Shown: positions 1-7,345 of the stretch, piece by piece | How positions within the stretch are numbered: position 1 is the first letter of the stretch | Layout: the number at the start of each line of letters is the position of its first letter | Origin: Clostridium sp. | GTDB taxonomy: Bacteria; Bacillota; Clostridia; Acetivibrionales; Acetivibrionaceae | NCBI GenBank assembly: GCA_012841175.1 | Contig: DUVG01000029.1 | Span: forward strand, 1 to 24,703 | DNA: 24,703 nucleotides | Direction of reading: 5' to 3' | Notes under the pieces: model-generated | Databases searched by the model: none | Seen by the model: the letters and a program-made list of their open reading frames with translations, nothing else | Told to the model about the DNA's origin: nothing | Position numbers and translations under genes: made by a program

Positions 1-124
1 AACCTCTAAGCCTTTTATATCTAGCCATTGCATCCGCCGCAACAGTTGTATAAGAATGACCTATATGCAATTTATCACTTGGATAATATATTGGTGTGGT
101 TATATAAAATTTTCCACTACTCAT
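1..124 (-). CDS. metG: Methionyl-tRNA synthetase, N-terminal fragment (cut by window edge)
   Basis: Only the first 41 codons are present; the rest lies beyond position 1. They read MSSGKFYITTPIYYPSDKL followed by HIGHSYTTVAADAMARYKR. The ITTPIYYPS stretch and the HIGH signature are characteristic of methionyl-tRNA synthetase, the class I enzyme that charges tRNA-Met in the cytoplasm. The ATG at 122-124 sits behind an excellent AGGAGG ribosome-binding site at about 133-138. The same relation to abrB, with metS beyond abrB, is known in Bacillus subtilis, which supports the call. A sigma-A promoter lies about 70 nt upstream. The leader is too short for a T-box. Confidence 0.93.
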   Translation of the reverse strand, partial: MSSGKFYITTPIYYPSDKLHIGHSYTTVAADAMARYKRLRG

Positions 125-196
125 TTTTAAAATTCCTCCTTAAAAATTAAACTACAACAGAATAAATATCATCCCTCTAAAAATTCCATTAATACT

Positions 197-225
197 AATA
201 TACATATTTAAAAAGTTTTTTTCAA
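197..225 (-). promoter_or_regulatory. Sigma-A-type promoter for metG
   Basis: On the minus strand TTGAAA (220-225) is followed after exactly 17 nt by TATATT (197-202). The predicted start near 190 gives metG a leader of about 65 nt. It lies just downstream of the spmB stop codon, so metG need not depend on the sporulation promoter. Confidence 0.6.
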
Positions 226-236
226 GCTAATTTCTT

Positions 237-767
237 TCACCCAAATACTATAGTACATATCCAAACTGACACAATTACACTTGTAAATTCCGCCATTAAT
301 GCTGCTAAAAGGGTATATCTGACTTTTTTTACTCCCACAGCACCAAAATAAACAGTTAGAGTGTAAAATATAGTTTCTGTTGAGCCCATCATTGTAGACG
401 TTACTCTTCCTATAAAAGAATCCGCTCCATATTCTTTTAATATGTCAGAGACTAATGCCAAAGAAGCACTGCCTGAAATAGGACGGATAAATACAAGGGG
501 AAGTGCCTCCGATGGAATGTTAAAAAGTCCTGCAATTGGCTTTGCTGCATATATTACAAGTTCAAGAGCCCCAGATGCCCTAAACACTCCAACAGCCACA
601 ATTAATCCCACCAGTGGAGGTGTGATTTTTAGAACAGTTGTTATACCCTCTTTGGCACTATCAATAAACACATCATATACTTTTACATCTTTATAAATAC
701 CAGCTACTAAAATAACTATAAAAATTGCAGGTAGAGCATATGAAGATGCTGCTTTTATAATATCCAT
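237..767 (-). CDS. spmB: Spore maturation protein B (SpmB)
   Basis: A 176-residue integral membrane protein with about five hydrophobic segments. It matches SpmB, one of two nucleoside-recognition (Gate)-domain membrane proteins needed in Bacillus for spore core dehydration and heat resistance. The central run from about residue 90, with FIRPISGSASLALVSD and then TSTMMGSTETIFYTLTVYFG, is typical of the family, and the length is normal. It is translated just after spmA with a 35-nt gap, so the two form one operon. Expression is expected in the mother cell during sporulation, consistent with the sigma-E-like promoter upstream of spmA. The transported molecule, if any, is not known. Confidence 0.92.
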   Translation of the reverse strand: MDIIKAASSYALPAIFIVILVAGIYKDVKVYDVFIDSAKEGITTVLKITPPLVGLIVAVGVFRASGALELVIYAAKPIAGLFNIPSEALPLVFIRPISGSASLALVSDILKEYGADSFIGRVTSTMMGSTETIFYTLTVYFGAVGVKKVRYTLLAALMAEFTSVIVSVWICTIVFG

Positions 768-802
768 AAAATTGTCCCCCTATATTCTATCTACTTTTAA
801 AA

Positions 803-1384
803 TCATTTTTTATACACAACTGAAAAGAATTTAACTGCTATTATACCTACTATAGTGGCGCATATGGTTGCAACCCAAATAGTTCCTATTATCTCTGTAG
901 GATTTTTAGAGCCTGCAGAGGCCCTTACTGCAATAATTGTAGTAGGTATAAATTGTATACAACATGTGTTAAGAACAAGAAATGTACTCATAGCATTAGT
1001 TGAAGTGTCTTTATTTTTATTTAGCTTTTGCAACTCTTTCATGGCTTTAATGCCTAAAGGTGTAGCCGCATTTCCCAATCCAAAAAAGTTGGCAACTAAA
1101 TTCATTACTATAGCTCCTGCTGCAGAATGATTCTTTGGTATCTCAGGAAATAAAAATTTTATTAAAGGCCTTAAAATTTTTGCAATTGTCTTTATAATCC
1201 CACTTTTTTCGGCTATTCCCATAAGACCAGTCCACAGGCACATAACTCCTAAAAGTCCTATACTAAGCTCAATTGCATTTTGTGAAGAATTAACAATTGC
1301 TTTTGTTACCTCATCAATTCTTCCATTTATTACACCTACAACAATTCCTATAATAAGCATTCCTACCCAAATGTAATTTAACAC
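803..1384 (-). CDS. spmA: Spore maturation protein A (SpmA)
   Basis: A 193-residue multi-spanning membrane protein of the SpmA family, which also carries a Gate domain. Typical segments are MCLWTGLMGIAEKSG near residue 50 and MNLVANFFGLGNAATPLGI near residue 95. With SpmB it is known to affect spore core water content and heat resistance. The start is GTG at 1382-1384, placed behind GAGGG at a good distance; no in-frame ATG fits the family's N-terminus better. The two genes sit between metG and abrB, an insertion compared with Bacillus, where those two genes are neighbours. Confidence 0.92.
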   Translation of the reverse strand: MLNYIWVGMLIIGIVVGVINGRIDEVTKAIVNSSQNAIELSIGLLGVMCLWTGLMGIAEKSGIIKTIAKILRPLIKFLFPEIPKNHSAAGAIVMNLVANFFGLGNAATPLGIKAMKELQKLNKNKDTSTNAMSTFLVLNTCCIQFIPTTIIAVRASAGSKNPTEIIGTIWVATICATIVGIIAVKFFSVVYKK

Positions 1385-1424
1385 ATTAAACCCTCAAATA
1401 TATAAAGTATTATTCTCTAAATTA

Positions 1425-1452
1425 ATTATATGGGCATATATTGTATTTATAC
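1425..1452 (-). promoter_or_regulatory. Sigma-E-like sporulation promoter for spmAB
   Basis: Reading the minus strand, GTATAAA (1446-1452), a 13-nt spacer and CATATAAT (1425-1432) closely fit the Bacillus/Clostridium sigma-E pattern (ATA-rich -35, CATANNAT -10, 13-14 nt spacer). It lies about 40 nt upstream of the spmA GTG. The assignment is inferred from the consensus and from the known mother-cell role of spmAB. Confidence 0.45.
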
Positions 1453-1754
1453 TAAATGTTTTAACTAGAAAATTCTTTTTAATTTTATTGATTTAGTAGT
1501 TTCTTCAATATCATATTAATTTTATTAACAAAATGTAAAATTTAAAAAAAAATTAGACTTTTTTAAAAGTTTTAGTTGTTTTTTAGAAAAAATCGTGTAT
1601 AATAATTTTATAATAAATATTTTTAAGAATTTTTATTAGTTCTTTTTGTATTTTTTTGTTTTTCAAAGCAAAAAAATCATGGGAAATTATAGTGTATTTC
1701 GAATTAATATGACATTTTATCATTGTATTTTCTTCAAAAACTTTTAAAAAATCC

Positions 1755-1783
1755 TTGACTATTATTGGCATATATGGTATGAT
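1755..1783 (+). promoter_or_regulatory. Sigma-A promoter for abrB
   Basis: TTGACT (1755-1760), a 17-nt spacer and TATGAT (1778-1783) form a near-consensus promoter. The start is predicted near 1790, giving a leader of about 42 nt that contains a perfect GGAGGAGG ribosome-binding site at 1817-1824. Confidence 0.75.
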
Positions 1784-1831
1784 GAAAATGCAAAGTTTGT
1801 CGAATACTGTTATAACGGAGGAGGATTTATT

Positions 1832-2071
1832 ATGAAATCTACTGGTATTGTAAGAAAAGTTGACGAGTTAGGAAGAGTGGTTTTACCTATCGAGCTGAGA
1901 AGAACTCTTGATATCGCTGAAAAAGATGCACTTGAAATTTATGTAGACGGCTCTACTATCATACTTAAAAAATATGAGCCTGCATGTATTTTCTGCGGAA
2001 ATGCAAAGGACGTATCTGTTTACAAATCCAAAAACATTTGTCCAGATTGCTTAAGAGAGTTAAAAAAATAA
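1832..2071 (+). CDS. abrB: AbrB-family transition-state regulator with C-terminal zinc knuckle
   Basis: A 79-residue DNA-binding protein. Residues 1-50 are the swapped-hairpin AbrB domain, with the hallmark MKSTGIVRKVDELGRVVLPI. Bacillus AbrB represses stationary-phase and sporulation genes before Spo0A turns it off. The tail differs from Bacillus: C52 and C55 (CIFC) and C70 and C73 (CPDC) form a short CxxC-x14-CxxC knuckle that probably binds zinc. The ATG lies 7 nt after a perfect GGAGGAGG. The gene is on the opposite strand to its neighbours and convergent with rsmI, as in Bacillus subtilis. It has its own promoter and terminator. Confidence 0.93.
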   Translation: MKSTGIVRKVDELGRVVLPIELRRTLDIAEKDALEIYVDGSTIILKKYEPACIFCGNAKDVSVYKSKNICPDCLRELKK

Positions 2072-2086
2072 TTGACTTTGCAATTT

Positions 2087-2126
2087 AAATAAAAGAAGTT
2101 TGACAAAAGTCAAACTTCTTTTATTT
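2087..2126. terminator. Bidirectional terminator between abrB and rsmI
   Basis: A perfect 18-bp inverted repeat (2087-2104 and 2109-2126) around an AAAA loop; the 3' arm ends in a T-rich run on either strand. It can stop abrB from the left and the rsmI operon from the right. Confidence 0.92.
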
Positions 2127-2155
2127 GTTTCTAAATTTTTTATTTTATATAAAAC

Positions 2156-3013
2156 TCAAGAGTTAATAAGCTTACTATATACATCTCTTTTACTGATACC
2201 TCTGTCACCTGCAACTTTTTTCATAGCTTCTTTTTTTTCAAACCCTTGAGAAATGTACATTTGATAATGTTCTTCTATTTCTAGTTCTTGCCATTTGTCA
2301 ATTCTCTCTTGTAAAATCTTTTTCTCATCAGCTCCTTCTATTACTATAACAAACTCTCCCCTTGGCATTTCTTCTTCATATTTTAAAATTGCATCTTTTA
2401 AATTTAGGCGTATTACTTCTTCATATTTTTTTGTAAGTTCTCTGGCTAAAGCTATTTTTCTATTTCCTAAAGCTTTATATAAATCATTTAATGTGTTTAA
2501 AAGTTTGTGTGGTGCCTCATACAATACTATGGTTCTTATTTCTTCTTTTAATGAATTTATTTTTTCTCTTCTGTCTTTTTTGTTCATAGAAAGAAATCCT
2601 TCAAAAATAAAGCTCTTTGAAGGCATTCCCGACAAAACCAGACCCATTATTGCCGCTGTTGCACCTGGTACCATTGTAACTTTAATTTCATTTTCAATAC
2701 AAAGTTTCACAATATCTTCACCCGGATCTGAAATGCCTGGAGTTCCAGCATCTGAAATTAAGGCAATATCCTTCCCCTCTATAAGTTTGGTTATTAAAAG
2801 CTCTCCTTTGGCTTTTTTATTGTGCTCATAATAACTTACAAGAGGCTTTTTTATTTCAAAATGATTTAAAAGTTTCATTGCATGTCTGGTATCTTCTGCT
2901 GCAATTAAATCAACTTCATTTAATACTCTTATTCCCCTATATGTTATATCTTCAAGATTTCCTATAGGAGTTGAAACTAAAAACAATGTTCCCTTAGACT
3001 TAGCTATTGGCAC
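2156..3013 (-). CDS. rsmI: 16S rRNA (cytidine1402-2'-O)-methyltransferase RsmI
   Basis: A 285-residue SAM-dependent enzyme that 2'-O-methylates C1402 in the decoding centre of 16S rRNA. It has the tetrapyrrole-methylase fold. Diagnostic stretches are GTLFLVSTPIGNLEDITYR (from residue 9), AAEDTRHAMKLLNHF near 38, ALISDAGTPGISDPG near 83 and VPGATAAIMGLVLSG near 115. The length is normal. It is the last gene of the minus-strand block: its start overlaps the end of trmN6 by 14 nt, implying translational coupling, and it ends about 30 nt before the shared hairpin. Bacillus subtilis has the same gene (yabC) in the same place. Confidence 0.96.
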   Translation of the reverse strand: MPIAKSKGTLFLVSTPIGNLEDITYRGIRVLNEVDLIAAEDTRHAMKLLNHFEIKKPLVSYYEHNKKAKGELLITKLIEGKDIALISDAGTPGISDPGEDIVKLCIENEIKVTMVPGATAAIMGLVLSGMPSKSFIFEGFLSMNKKDRREKINSLKEEIRTIVLYEAPHKLLNTLNDLYKALGNRKIALARELTKKYEEVIRLNLKDAILKYEEEMPRGEFVIVIEGADEKKILQERIDKWQELEIEEHYQMYISQGFEKKEAMKKVAGDRGISKRDVYSKLINS

Positions 3014-3764
3014 TCTCTCCTCTCCCGTAAATCTTATTTATTTCATCTGAAAATTCTCCTTTTTCATTATATACATAAAGGGGTTCCATCATTTTAAGCT
3101 GTGGTCTCCCCTGTTTTGTTCCTTTAATCAAAAGTAAATTTGCTTTTTTATTTACTGATGGATAAATAAATCTCATATATTTAGGTTCTATGGAATACTT
3201 TCTCATTAACCAAATAATGTCAACTAATCTATCTGGTCTGTGAACCATAGCAAATTGTCCCATTGGTTTTAGTATCTTTTCCGACACTCGTATAACATCT
3301 TCTAAAGTACATAAAATCTCATGCCTTGAAATGGCTTTTGTTTCATTTGGATTTAATAGGCCTCCGCCTACATTCATGTAGGGAGGATTGGTAACAACAA
3401 CATTAAATTTACAAGTGCCAAAAATATCATCACTTTTTTTTAAATCGTCACAAACTATTTTTACCCTGTCATCAAGGTTATTAAGTTTTACACTTCTTTT
3501 TGCCATCTCTACCATATCTTCTTGAATTTCTACACCTGTTATACATTTAGCTTCTGTCTTTCCTGCAATTAAAATTGAAATAATACCTGTGCCAGTACCA
3601 AGATCTATAACACAGTCATTTTTTTTAACATCTGCAAAATTAGAAAGCAAAACTGCATCAAGTCCAAAACAAAATGCATTTTCTTTTTGAATGATTTTTA
3701 ATCCCTTATATTGTAAATCATCTATCCTCTCATTTTCTTTAAGAATTATATCCAAATTCAACAC
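3000..3764 (-). CDS. trmN6: tRNA1(Val) (adenine37-N6)-methyltransferase-like protein (TrmN6/YabB)
   Basis: A 254-residue class I SAM methyltransferase. The SAM-binding motif IDLGTGTGIISILIA begins near residue 53, and the N6-adenine-methyltransferase motif NPPY lies near residue 126. The family methylates A37 of a tRNA. In Bacillus the equivalent position is held by yabB. The start is uncertain: GTG at 3762-3764 gives the longest form, but TTG at 3753-3755 is better spaced from the AGGTG ribosome-binding site. An intrinsic terminator stands between this gene and the ferredoxin gene upstream, so its transcription depends on read-through or on a promoter I could not identify. Confidence 0.88.
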   Translation of the reverse strand: MLNLDIILKENERIDDLQYKGLKIIQKENAFCFGLDAVLLSNFADVKKNDCVIDLGTGTGIISILIAGKTEAKCITGVEIQEDMVEMAKRSVKLNNLDDRVKIVCDDLKKSDDIFGTCKFNVVVTNPPYMNVGGGLLNPNETKAISRHEILCTLEDVIRVSEKILKPMGQFAMVHRPDRLVDIIWLMRKYSIEPKYMRFIYPSVNKKANLLLIKGTKQGRPQLKMMEPLYVYNEKGEFSDEINKIYGRGESANS

Positions 3765-3785
3765 CTGCTCTATTAAAATACTTAA

Positions 3786-3828
3786 AAAAAGGAGTCAAAA
3801 AAGATATTTTACTCTTCGACTCCTTTTT
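3786..3828 (-). terminator. Intrinsic terminator after the ferredoxin gene
   Basis: On the minus strand an AAAAAGGAGTC arm (3818-3828) pairs with GACTCCTTTTT (3786-3796), with a further short AAGA/TCTT pairing inside the loop, and the hairpin runs into seven T residues. It lies about 60 nt after the ferredoxin stop. Confidence 0.8.
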
Positions 3829-3889
3829 AGCCTGTTTTAATATCAGCTCATGAATGTCTCTTTAAAATAAACAGTATCTCCATTAAAAT

Positions 3890-4060
3890 TTATTTCTGTA
3901 CTGGAGCATCAACAGGACAAACATTTGCACATGCTCCACAATCAATACATGCGTCAGCATCAATTACATAAACATCATCTCCTGCTGAAATACAAGAAAC
4001 TGGACACTCTGGCTCACAAGCACCACAACTAATACATGCATCAGTTATAAAGTATGCCAT
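3890..4060 (-). CDS. 2[4Fe-4S] ferredoxin, clostridial type
   Basis: A 56-residue low-potential electron carrier, the usual length for clostridial ferredoxin. It is made of two halves: C9, C12, C15 and C19 (CISCGACEPEC) and C38, C41, C44 and C48 (CIDCGACANVC), with a PVSC/PVDA motif after each set. It should carry two [4Fe-4S] clusters and serve hydrogenase, pyruvate-ferredoxin oxidoreductase and similar enzymes. The start MAYFITDACI is standard, and AGGAGGTG lies 8 nt before the ATG. It sits between ricT and trmN6, where Bacillus carries yabA, and is followed by its own terminator. A separate promoter is likely because the protein is abundant, but I could not place one. Confidence 0.95.
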   Translation of the reverse strand: MAYFITDACISCGACEPECPVSCISAGDDVYVIDADACIDCGACANVCPVDAPVQK

Positions 4061-4180
4061 GACTAACACCTCCTATAAAGAATACGCTTTTGCTTTTTTA
4101 ATAGAATAATATCTTTACTCCATTCTTTATTTTACCACTAAATCTAGTGAAAGCAAATAACTTTTAAAAATATTATTTTA

Positions 4181-5059
4181 TTAATCCTCTAATTCCTTCA
4201 ATTCCTCTATGTCAATTTCAGCCTCTTCTTCTATTTCATCACGACTAACATCTTTTATTACTTTAACAGCACTTGCTTCATATATTTTAAGGTCAGTCTC
4301 ATTTTCTTTGTCAAGTTTTACTTTAATCAACTCTTTGAGAATGCTTGAAGAAATTACAACTCCTTGTCCATCAGGTGTTTCCACAATAGCTCCTTCTTTA
4401 GGAACCCTTGCAACTATTTCTTCATAAGCTTCTTGTTCATACTTTAAACAGCACATAAGTCTGCCACATGCCCCTGAAATTTTTGTAGGATTTAGAGATA
4501 ATCCCTGTTCCTTTGCCATTTTTATAGACACCGGCTGGAAATCTGCCAAAAAGGAATGACAGCAAAGAACCCTACCACATACCCCTAGGCCTCCCATCAT
4601 TTTAGCTTCATCTCTTACACCTATTTGCCTAAGTTCAATTCTTGTCCTAAAGACAGCCGCAAGATCCTTTACCAGTTCTCTAAAATCCACTCTGCCATCG
4701 GCAGTAAAGTAAAAAAGCACCTTATTATTATCAAATGTGTATTCCACATCAATAAGCTTCATTTCAAGATTGTGATCCTTTATCTTTTGAAGACATATAT
4801 TAAAAGCTTCTTTTTCTTTTTCAGTATTTTCTTCATGGTGTTTTTTATCCTCATCAGTAGCCACCCTTATTACACTTTTTAAAGGTGTTACTATTTCTTC
4901 TTCTCCGATTTCTGTATTTGGAACCACTACATAACCAAATTCTATACCTCTGGCAGTTTCCACTATAACATTTTCATTAAGGCCTATTTCTAAATCACCT
5001 GGATCAAAATAATAAATTTTACCCGCCTTTTTAAATCTTACTCCTACCACTTTTATCAT
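4181..5059 (-). CDS. ricT: PSP1/YaaT-family protein RicT
   Basis: A 292-residue cytoplasmic protein of the PSP1 (YaaT) family. In Bacillus RicT joins RicA and RicF in an iron-sulphur complex that helps RNase Y cleave mRNAs and is needed for normal sporulation, competence and biofilm formation. The PSP1 C-terminal domain has the characteristic cysteines C161, C166, C167 (CGRVLCC) and C198, C203, C204 (CGRLMCC), which fit cluster binding. Residues 260-292 are strongly acidic. The ATG overlaps the holB stop in a TAATG junction, so translation is coupled. The order holB-ricT is the same in Bacillus. Confidence 0.93.
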   Translation of the reverse strand: MIKVVGVRFKKAGKIYYFDPGDLEIGLNENVIVETARGIEFGYVVVPNTEIGEEEIVTPLKSVIRVATDEDKKHHEENTEKEKEAFNICLQKIKDHNLEMKLIDVEYTFDNNKVLFYFTADGRVDFRELVKDLAAVFRTRIELRQIGVRDEAKMMGGLGVCGRVLCCHSFLADFQPVSIKMAKEQGLSLNPTKISGACGRLMCCLKYEQEAYEEIVARVPKEGAIVETPDGQGVVISSSILKELIKVKLDKENETDLKIYEASAVKVIKDVSRDEIEEEAEIDIEELKELED

Positions 5060-6048
5060 TATAATTCTTCCTCCTGAAGTTTCATAAGCATAACTTCTAC
5101 AGCAAGCTGATAATTTACATTTTTCTTTATATTATTGCGCAAATCATCAATCACTTCAATATTTTTGTAAATCATTTCTGTAGAAAAATTATTTAGATTC
5201 CCTAATATAATATCTTTTTTATCTAAGTTAATCAACATTTTTTCATTTCCAAACTTTTTACTTACAAGTATATCTCTATAAAATATTAACATTATGTCCA
5301 ATATTTCTTCTATTTTTTCTTTGTTTTCTTCAAAAAAATCATATGCAAAGAAAATATCTTTAAGATTTGACTCATTTATTTTCAATAAAATCTCAATCGT
5401 TTTTTCTCTCAACTCTTTAAATTCATAAGATTCTGAGAACTCTTTTGCCTTTCCTATAACCCCATCTGCATATGAAGCTATAAAACTTGCCTCCTTAATA
5501 TCTAATTCTCCATTATCAATTAAATATTTTTTTACTTCCTCAAAAGTATTTTTTTTGAAATTGCAAACTATACTTCTTGAGCGTATGGTTTCTAAAAGAC
5601 TTTGATAATTTGATGTTGTCATTATAATAATTGTATATAAGGGGGGTTCCTCTAAAGTCTTTAAAAGAGAATTTTGAGCCTGTACAGTCATTTTATCAGC
5701 TTCATCTATTAAATAAACTTTTTTAGGAGAATAAAGTGGCTTTATATACACATGTTTTTGCATGTTTCTTATTTCTTCAACACCAATGCTATTTTTCTCT
5801 GTCTTAATAAGGTAGAAATCTGGATTTGAACCTCCCCTAAAAAGCCTGCATGCCTGACATTTCCCACAACTTCCATCTTCACTGCCCTCTTGGCATATGG
5901 CTATTGATGCAAATATTTTAGCCACAGTTTTCTTTCCTATTCCTTTTGCACCTGAAAAAATATATGCATGTCCTACTTTTTTATTTTTTATTTGTGTCCT
6001 AAGGCGGCTTACAACTTCACTTTGTCCTATAATGTCACTAAAATTCAC
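5059..6048 (-). CDS. holB: DNA polymerase III clamp-loader delta' subunit
   Basis: A 329-residue AAA+ protein, the delta' subunit that loads the sliding clamp on DNA. It begins NFSDIIGQSEVVSRL, the normal family N-terminus. It shows a Walker A-like GAKGIGKKT (33-41), a zinc site with C52, C61, C64 and C67, and a Walker B motif in VYLIDEADKM, followed by NSLLKTLEEPP. I chose GTG at 6046-6048. An upstream in-frame TTG at 6064-6066 would add six residues but has no ribosome-binding site, whereas GGCAGGG precedes the GTG. It lies between yaaR and ricT as in Bacillus and overlaps ricT by one nucleotide. Confidence 0.94.
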   Translation of the reverse strand: MNFSDIIGQSEVVSRLRTQIKNKKVGHAYIFSGAKGIGKKTVAKIFASIAICQEGSEDGSCGKCQACRLFRGGSNPDFYLIKTEKNSIGVEEIRNMQKHVYIKPLYSPKKVYLIDEADKMTVQAQNSLLKTLEEPPLYTIIIMTTSNYQSLLETIRSRSIVCNFKKNTFEEVKKYLIDNGELDIKEASFIASYADGVIGKAKEFSESYEFKELREKTIEILLKINESNLKDIFFAYDFFEENKEKIEEILDIMLIFYRDILVSKKFGNEKMLINLDKKDIILGNLNNFSTEMIYKNIEVIDDLRNNIKKNVNYQLAVEVMLMKLQEEEL

Positions 6049-6066
6049 TATTAATCCCTGCCTCAA

Positions 6067-6519
6067 TTATATTAAGAGATCTAAAACCAGTCCCCTTATA
6101 TCTTCAATTCTTTTTAGTATTGCAATATTGTCTTTTTCTCCCTTTAAAACATCCTGGGTAAGTTCATCTAATTCTTTATTGATTTTTTTTATAGTTGCAT
6201 AAACCTTATATCTTCCTCTTCTATCTAAAGAACTGTCTTTAGTAAACTTATGAGAATTACTTACAACTTCATCTAAAAAATCAGATATAAGCCTTTTATA
6301 AATTTTTAGTTCTCTTAAATCTATTTTTTTACTTAACTTTTCCCCTTGCTCTTCAATTTTATTTACTAAATGCTTAATTTTTTCTTCAAAACCCAGTTCA
6401 TCTAGCTGTTTTAAATGATTATTAAAAGAAGTTTCTTTTCCTTCAATTATCTTTTTGTCCTCTTTATTTGATATTCCTTGTATACTAACTGTATTGTTTA
6501 CCGTCTCTTTTATTCTCAT
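6067..6519 (-). CDS. yaaR: YaaR family (DUF327) protein
   Basis: A 150-residue, highly charged and mostly helical protein. It is recognised as YaaR/DUF327 by its place between tmk and holB, as in Bacillus, and by the conserved C-terminal pattern YKRLISDFLDEVV followed by RGRYKVYATIKKINKELDEL. No function is established for the family. The ATG at 6517-6519 is preferred because GGAG lies 8 nt upstream; a GTG three codons earlier overlaps that site. No signal peptide or membrane segment is visible. The 3' end lies 18 nt before the chosen holB start. Confidence 0.85.
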   Translation of the reverse strand: MRIKETVNNTVSIQGISNKEDKKIIEGKETSFNNHLKQLDELGFEEKIKHLVNKIEEQGEKLSKKIDLRELKIYKRLISDFLDEVVSNSHKFTKDSSLDRRGRYKVYATIKKINKELDELTQDVLKGEKDNIAILKRIEDIRGLVLDLLI

Positions 6520-6648
6520 AATTACCACTCCATATTTTTCATATTTAAAATAAGGCTTCTTCTTTTATATCGTCCATAAGTTGCTTTTCATTTATTAGAG
6601 TTTGTATACAAGTTTATGGGTTTTGTACTTTTTGTTTTAAATGAAGTT

Positions 6649-7329
6649 TTATGTTATTATTTCAATAAGTTTATTATATATTGTATCATGTATATCTTCA
6701 ATGGTTCTAAGTTGCCCTCCTTTTATACAGTCAATTCTAAGCCAGTTATATTTTTTAGCTATATAAAGAGAATTGTTATAGGAATCCTCAAGGTATTTGT
6801 AATTTCTTTCATGTATATCTTTCTTTTCTTCTCCTGTGATTTTGTTCATCCTTTTATCCATAAGCACTTTGCTGTATTTTGGGGGCATATCCAAAAAGAA
6901 AACACAGTCTGGAACAGGAAGGTTATACATATTAAATTCAAAATCCCATAGCCAGTCTAAAAAAGCATCTTTTTCAGATAAATTTTGTATTTTAGCAGCC
7001 TGATGAACCATGTTAGAAGTTGTGTACCTGTCTGCTAAAATTATTTCCCCATTCTCATAATTTTTTCCCCATTTTGTTTTATAGGATGCAAACCTGTCAA
7101 CAGCATAAAAGGTTGAAGCCGCATATGGATTCACATCTTCTGGATTTTTGCCAAAATCCCCATTTAGGTACATTTTTACCAAGGCAGAAGAATCACTTTC
7201 ATAGTCAGGAAAAGTTATCTTTTTCACTTTATAATTTTCACAAATAAGCCTTTTAAAAAGCTTTTCAGTTTGAGTGGCCTTACCACTTGCATCAGAACCA
7301 CTTTCTATTATAATTAGCTTCCCTCTCAT
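6649..7329 (-). CDS. tmk: Thymidylate kinase (clostridial variant)
   Basis: A 226-residue P-loop kinase that converts dTMP to dTDP. The nucleotide-binding loop is GSDASGKAT (11-19), a variant of the usual GxDGxGKxT that is typical of a clostridial subfamily. The thymidylate-kinase DR motif is ILADRYTTSNMVHQ near residue 96, and a lid-like KITGEEKKDIHERN lies near 163. The ATG follows a GGAGG site. It is 16 nt downstream of the yaaO-type gene and upstream of yaaR, as in Bacillus, but darA (yaaQ), which lies between tmk and yaaR there, is absent: the 129 nt between them cannot hold it. Confidence 0.93.
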   Translation of the reverse strand: MRGKLIIIESGSDASGKATQTEKLFKRLICENYKVKKITFPDYESDSSALVKMYLNGDFGKNPEDVNPYAASTFYAVDRFASYKTKWGKNYENGEIILADRYTTSNMVHQAAKIQNLSEKDAFLDWLWDFEFNMYNLPVPDCVFFLDMPPKYSKVLMDKRMNKITGEEKKDIHERNYKYLEDSYNNSLYIAKKYNWLRIDCIKGGQLRTIEDIHDTIYNKLIEIIT

Positions 7330-7345
7330 AATACCTCCATAAATA

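Larger units (their letters stand above)
1385..1831. other. 447-nt intergenic region between spmA and abrB
   Basis: A very AT-rich divergent region. It holds the sigma-E-like spmAB promoter at the left and the sigma-A abrB promoter at the right. The middle (about 1460-1750) is poly-A/T rich with no convincing gene, RNA or repeat; such DNA is the kind AbrB-type proteins bind, but no defined operator is visible. Confidence 0.5.

Noticed and set aside
1583..1771. 62-codon minus-strand frame between spmA and abrB
   Set aside because: No ribosome-binding site, composition of random AT-rich DNA (Ile/Lys/Phe), and it overlaps the abrB promoter.
4075..4130. ATAAAGAAT / ATTCTTTAT inverted repeat between ricT and the ferredoxin gene
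   Set aside because: The loop is about 40 nt and the stem is weak; not a convincing terminator.
6520..6648. Possible remnant of darA (yaaQ) between yaaR and tmk
   Set aside because: The 129 nt shows no coding resemblance to the family; it looks like an ordinary spacer.
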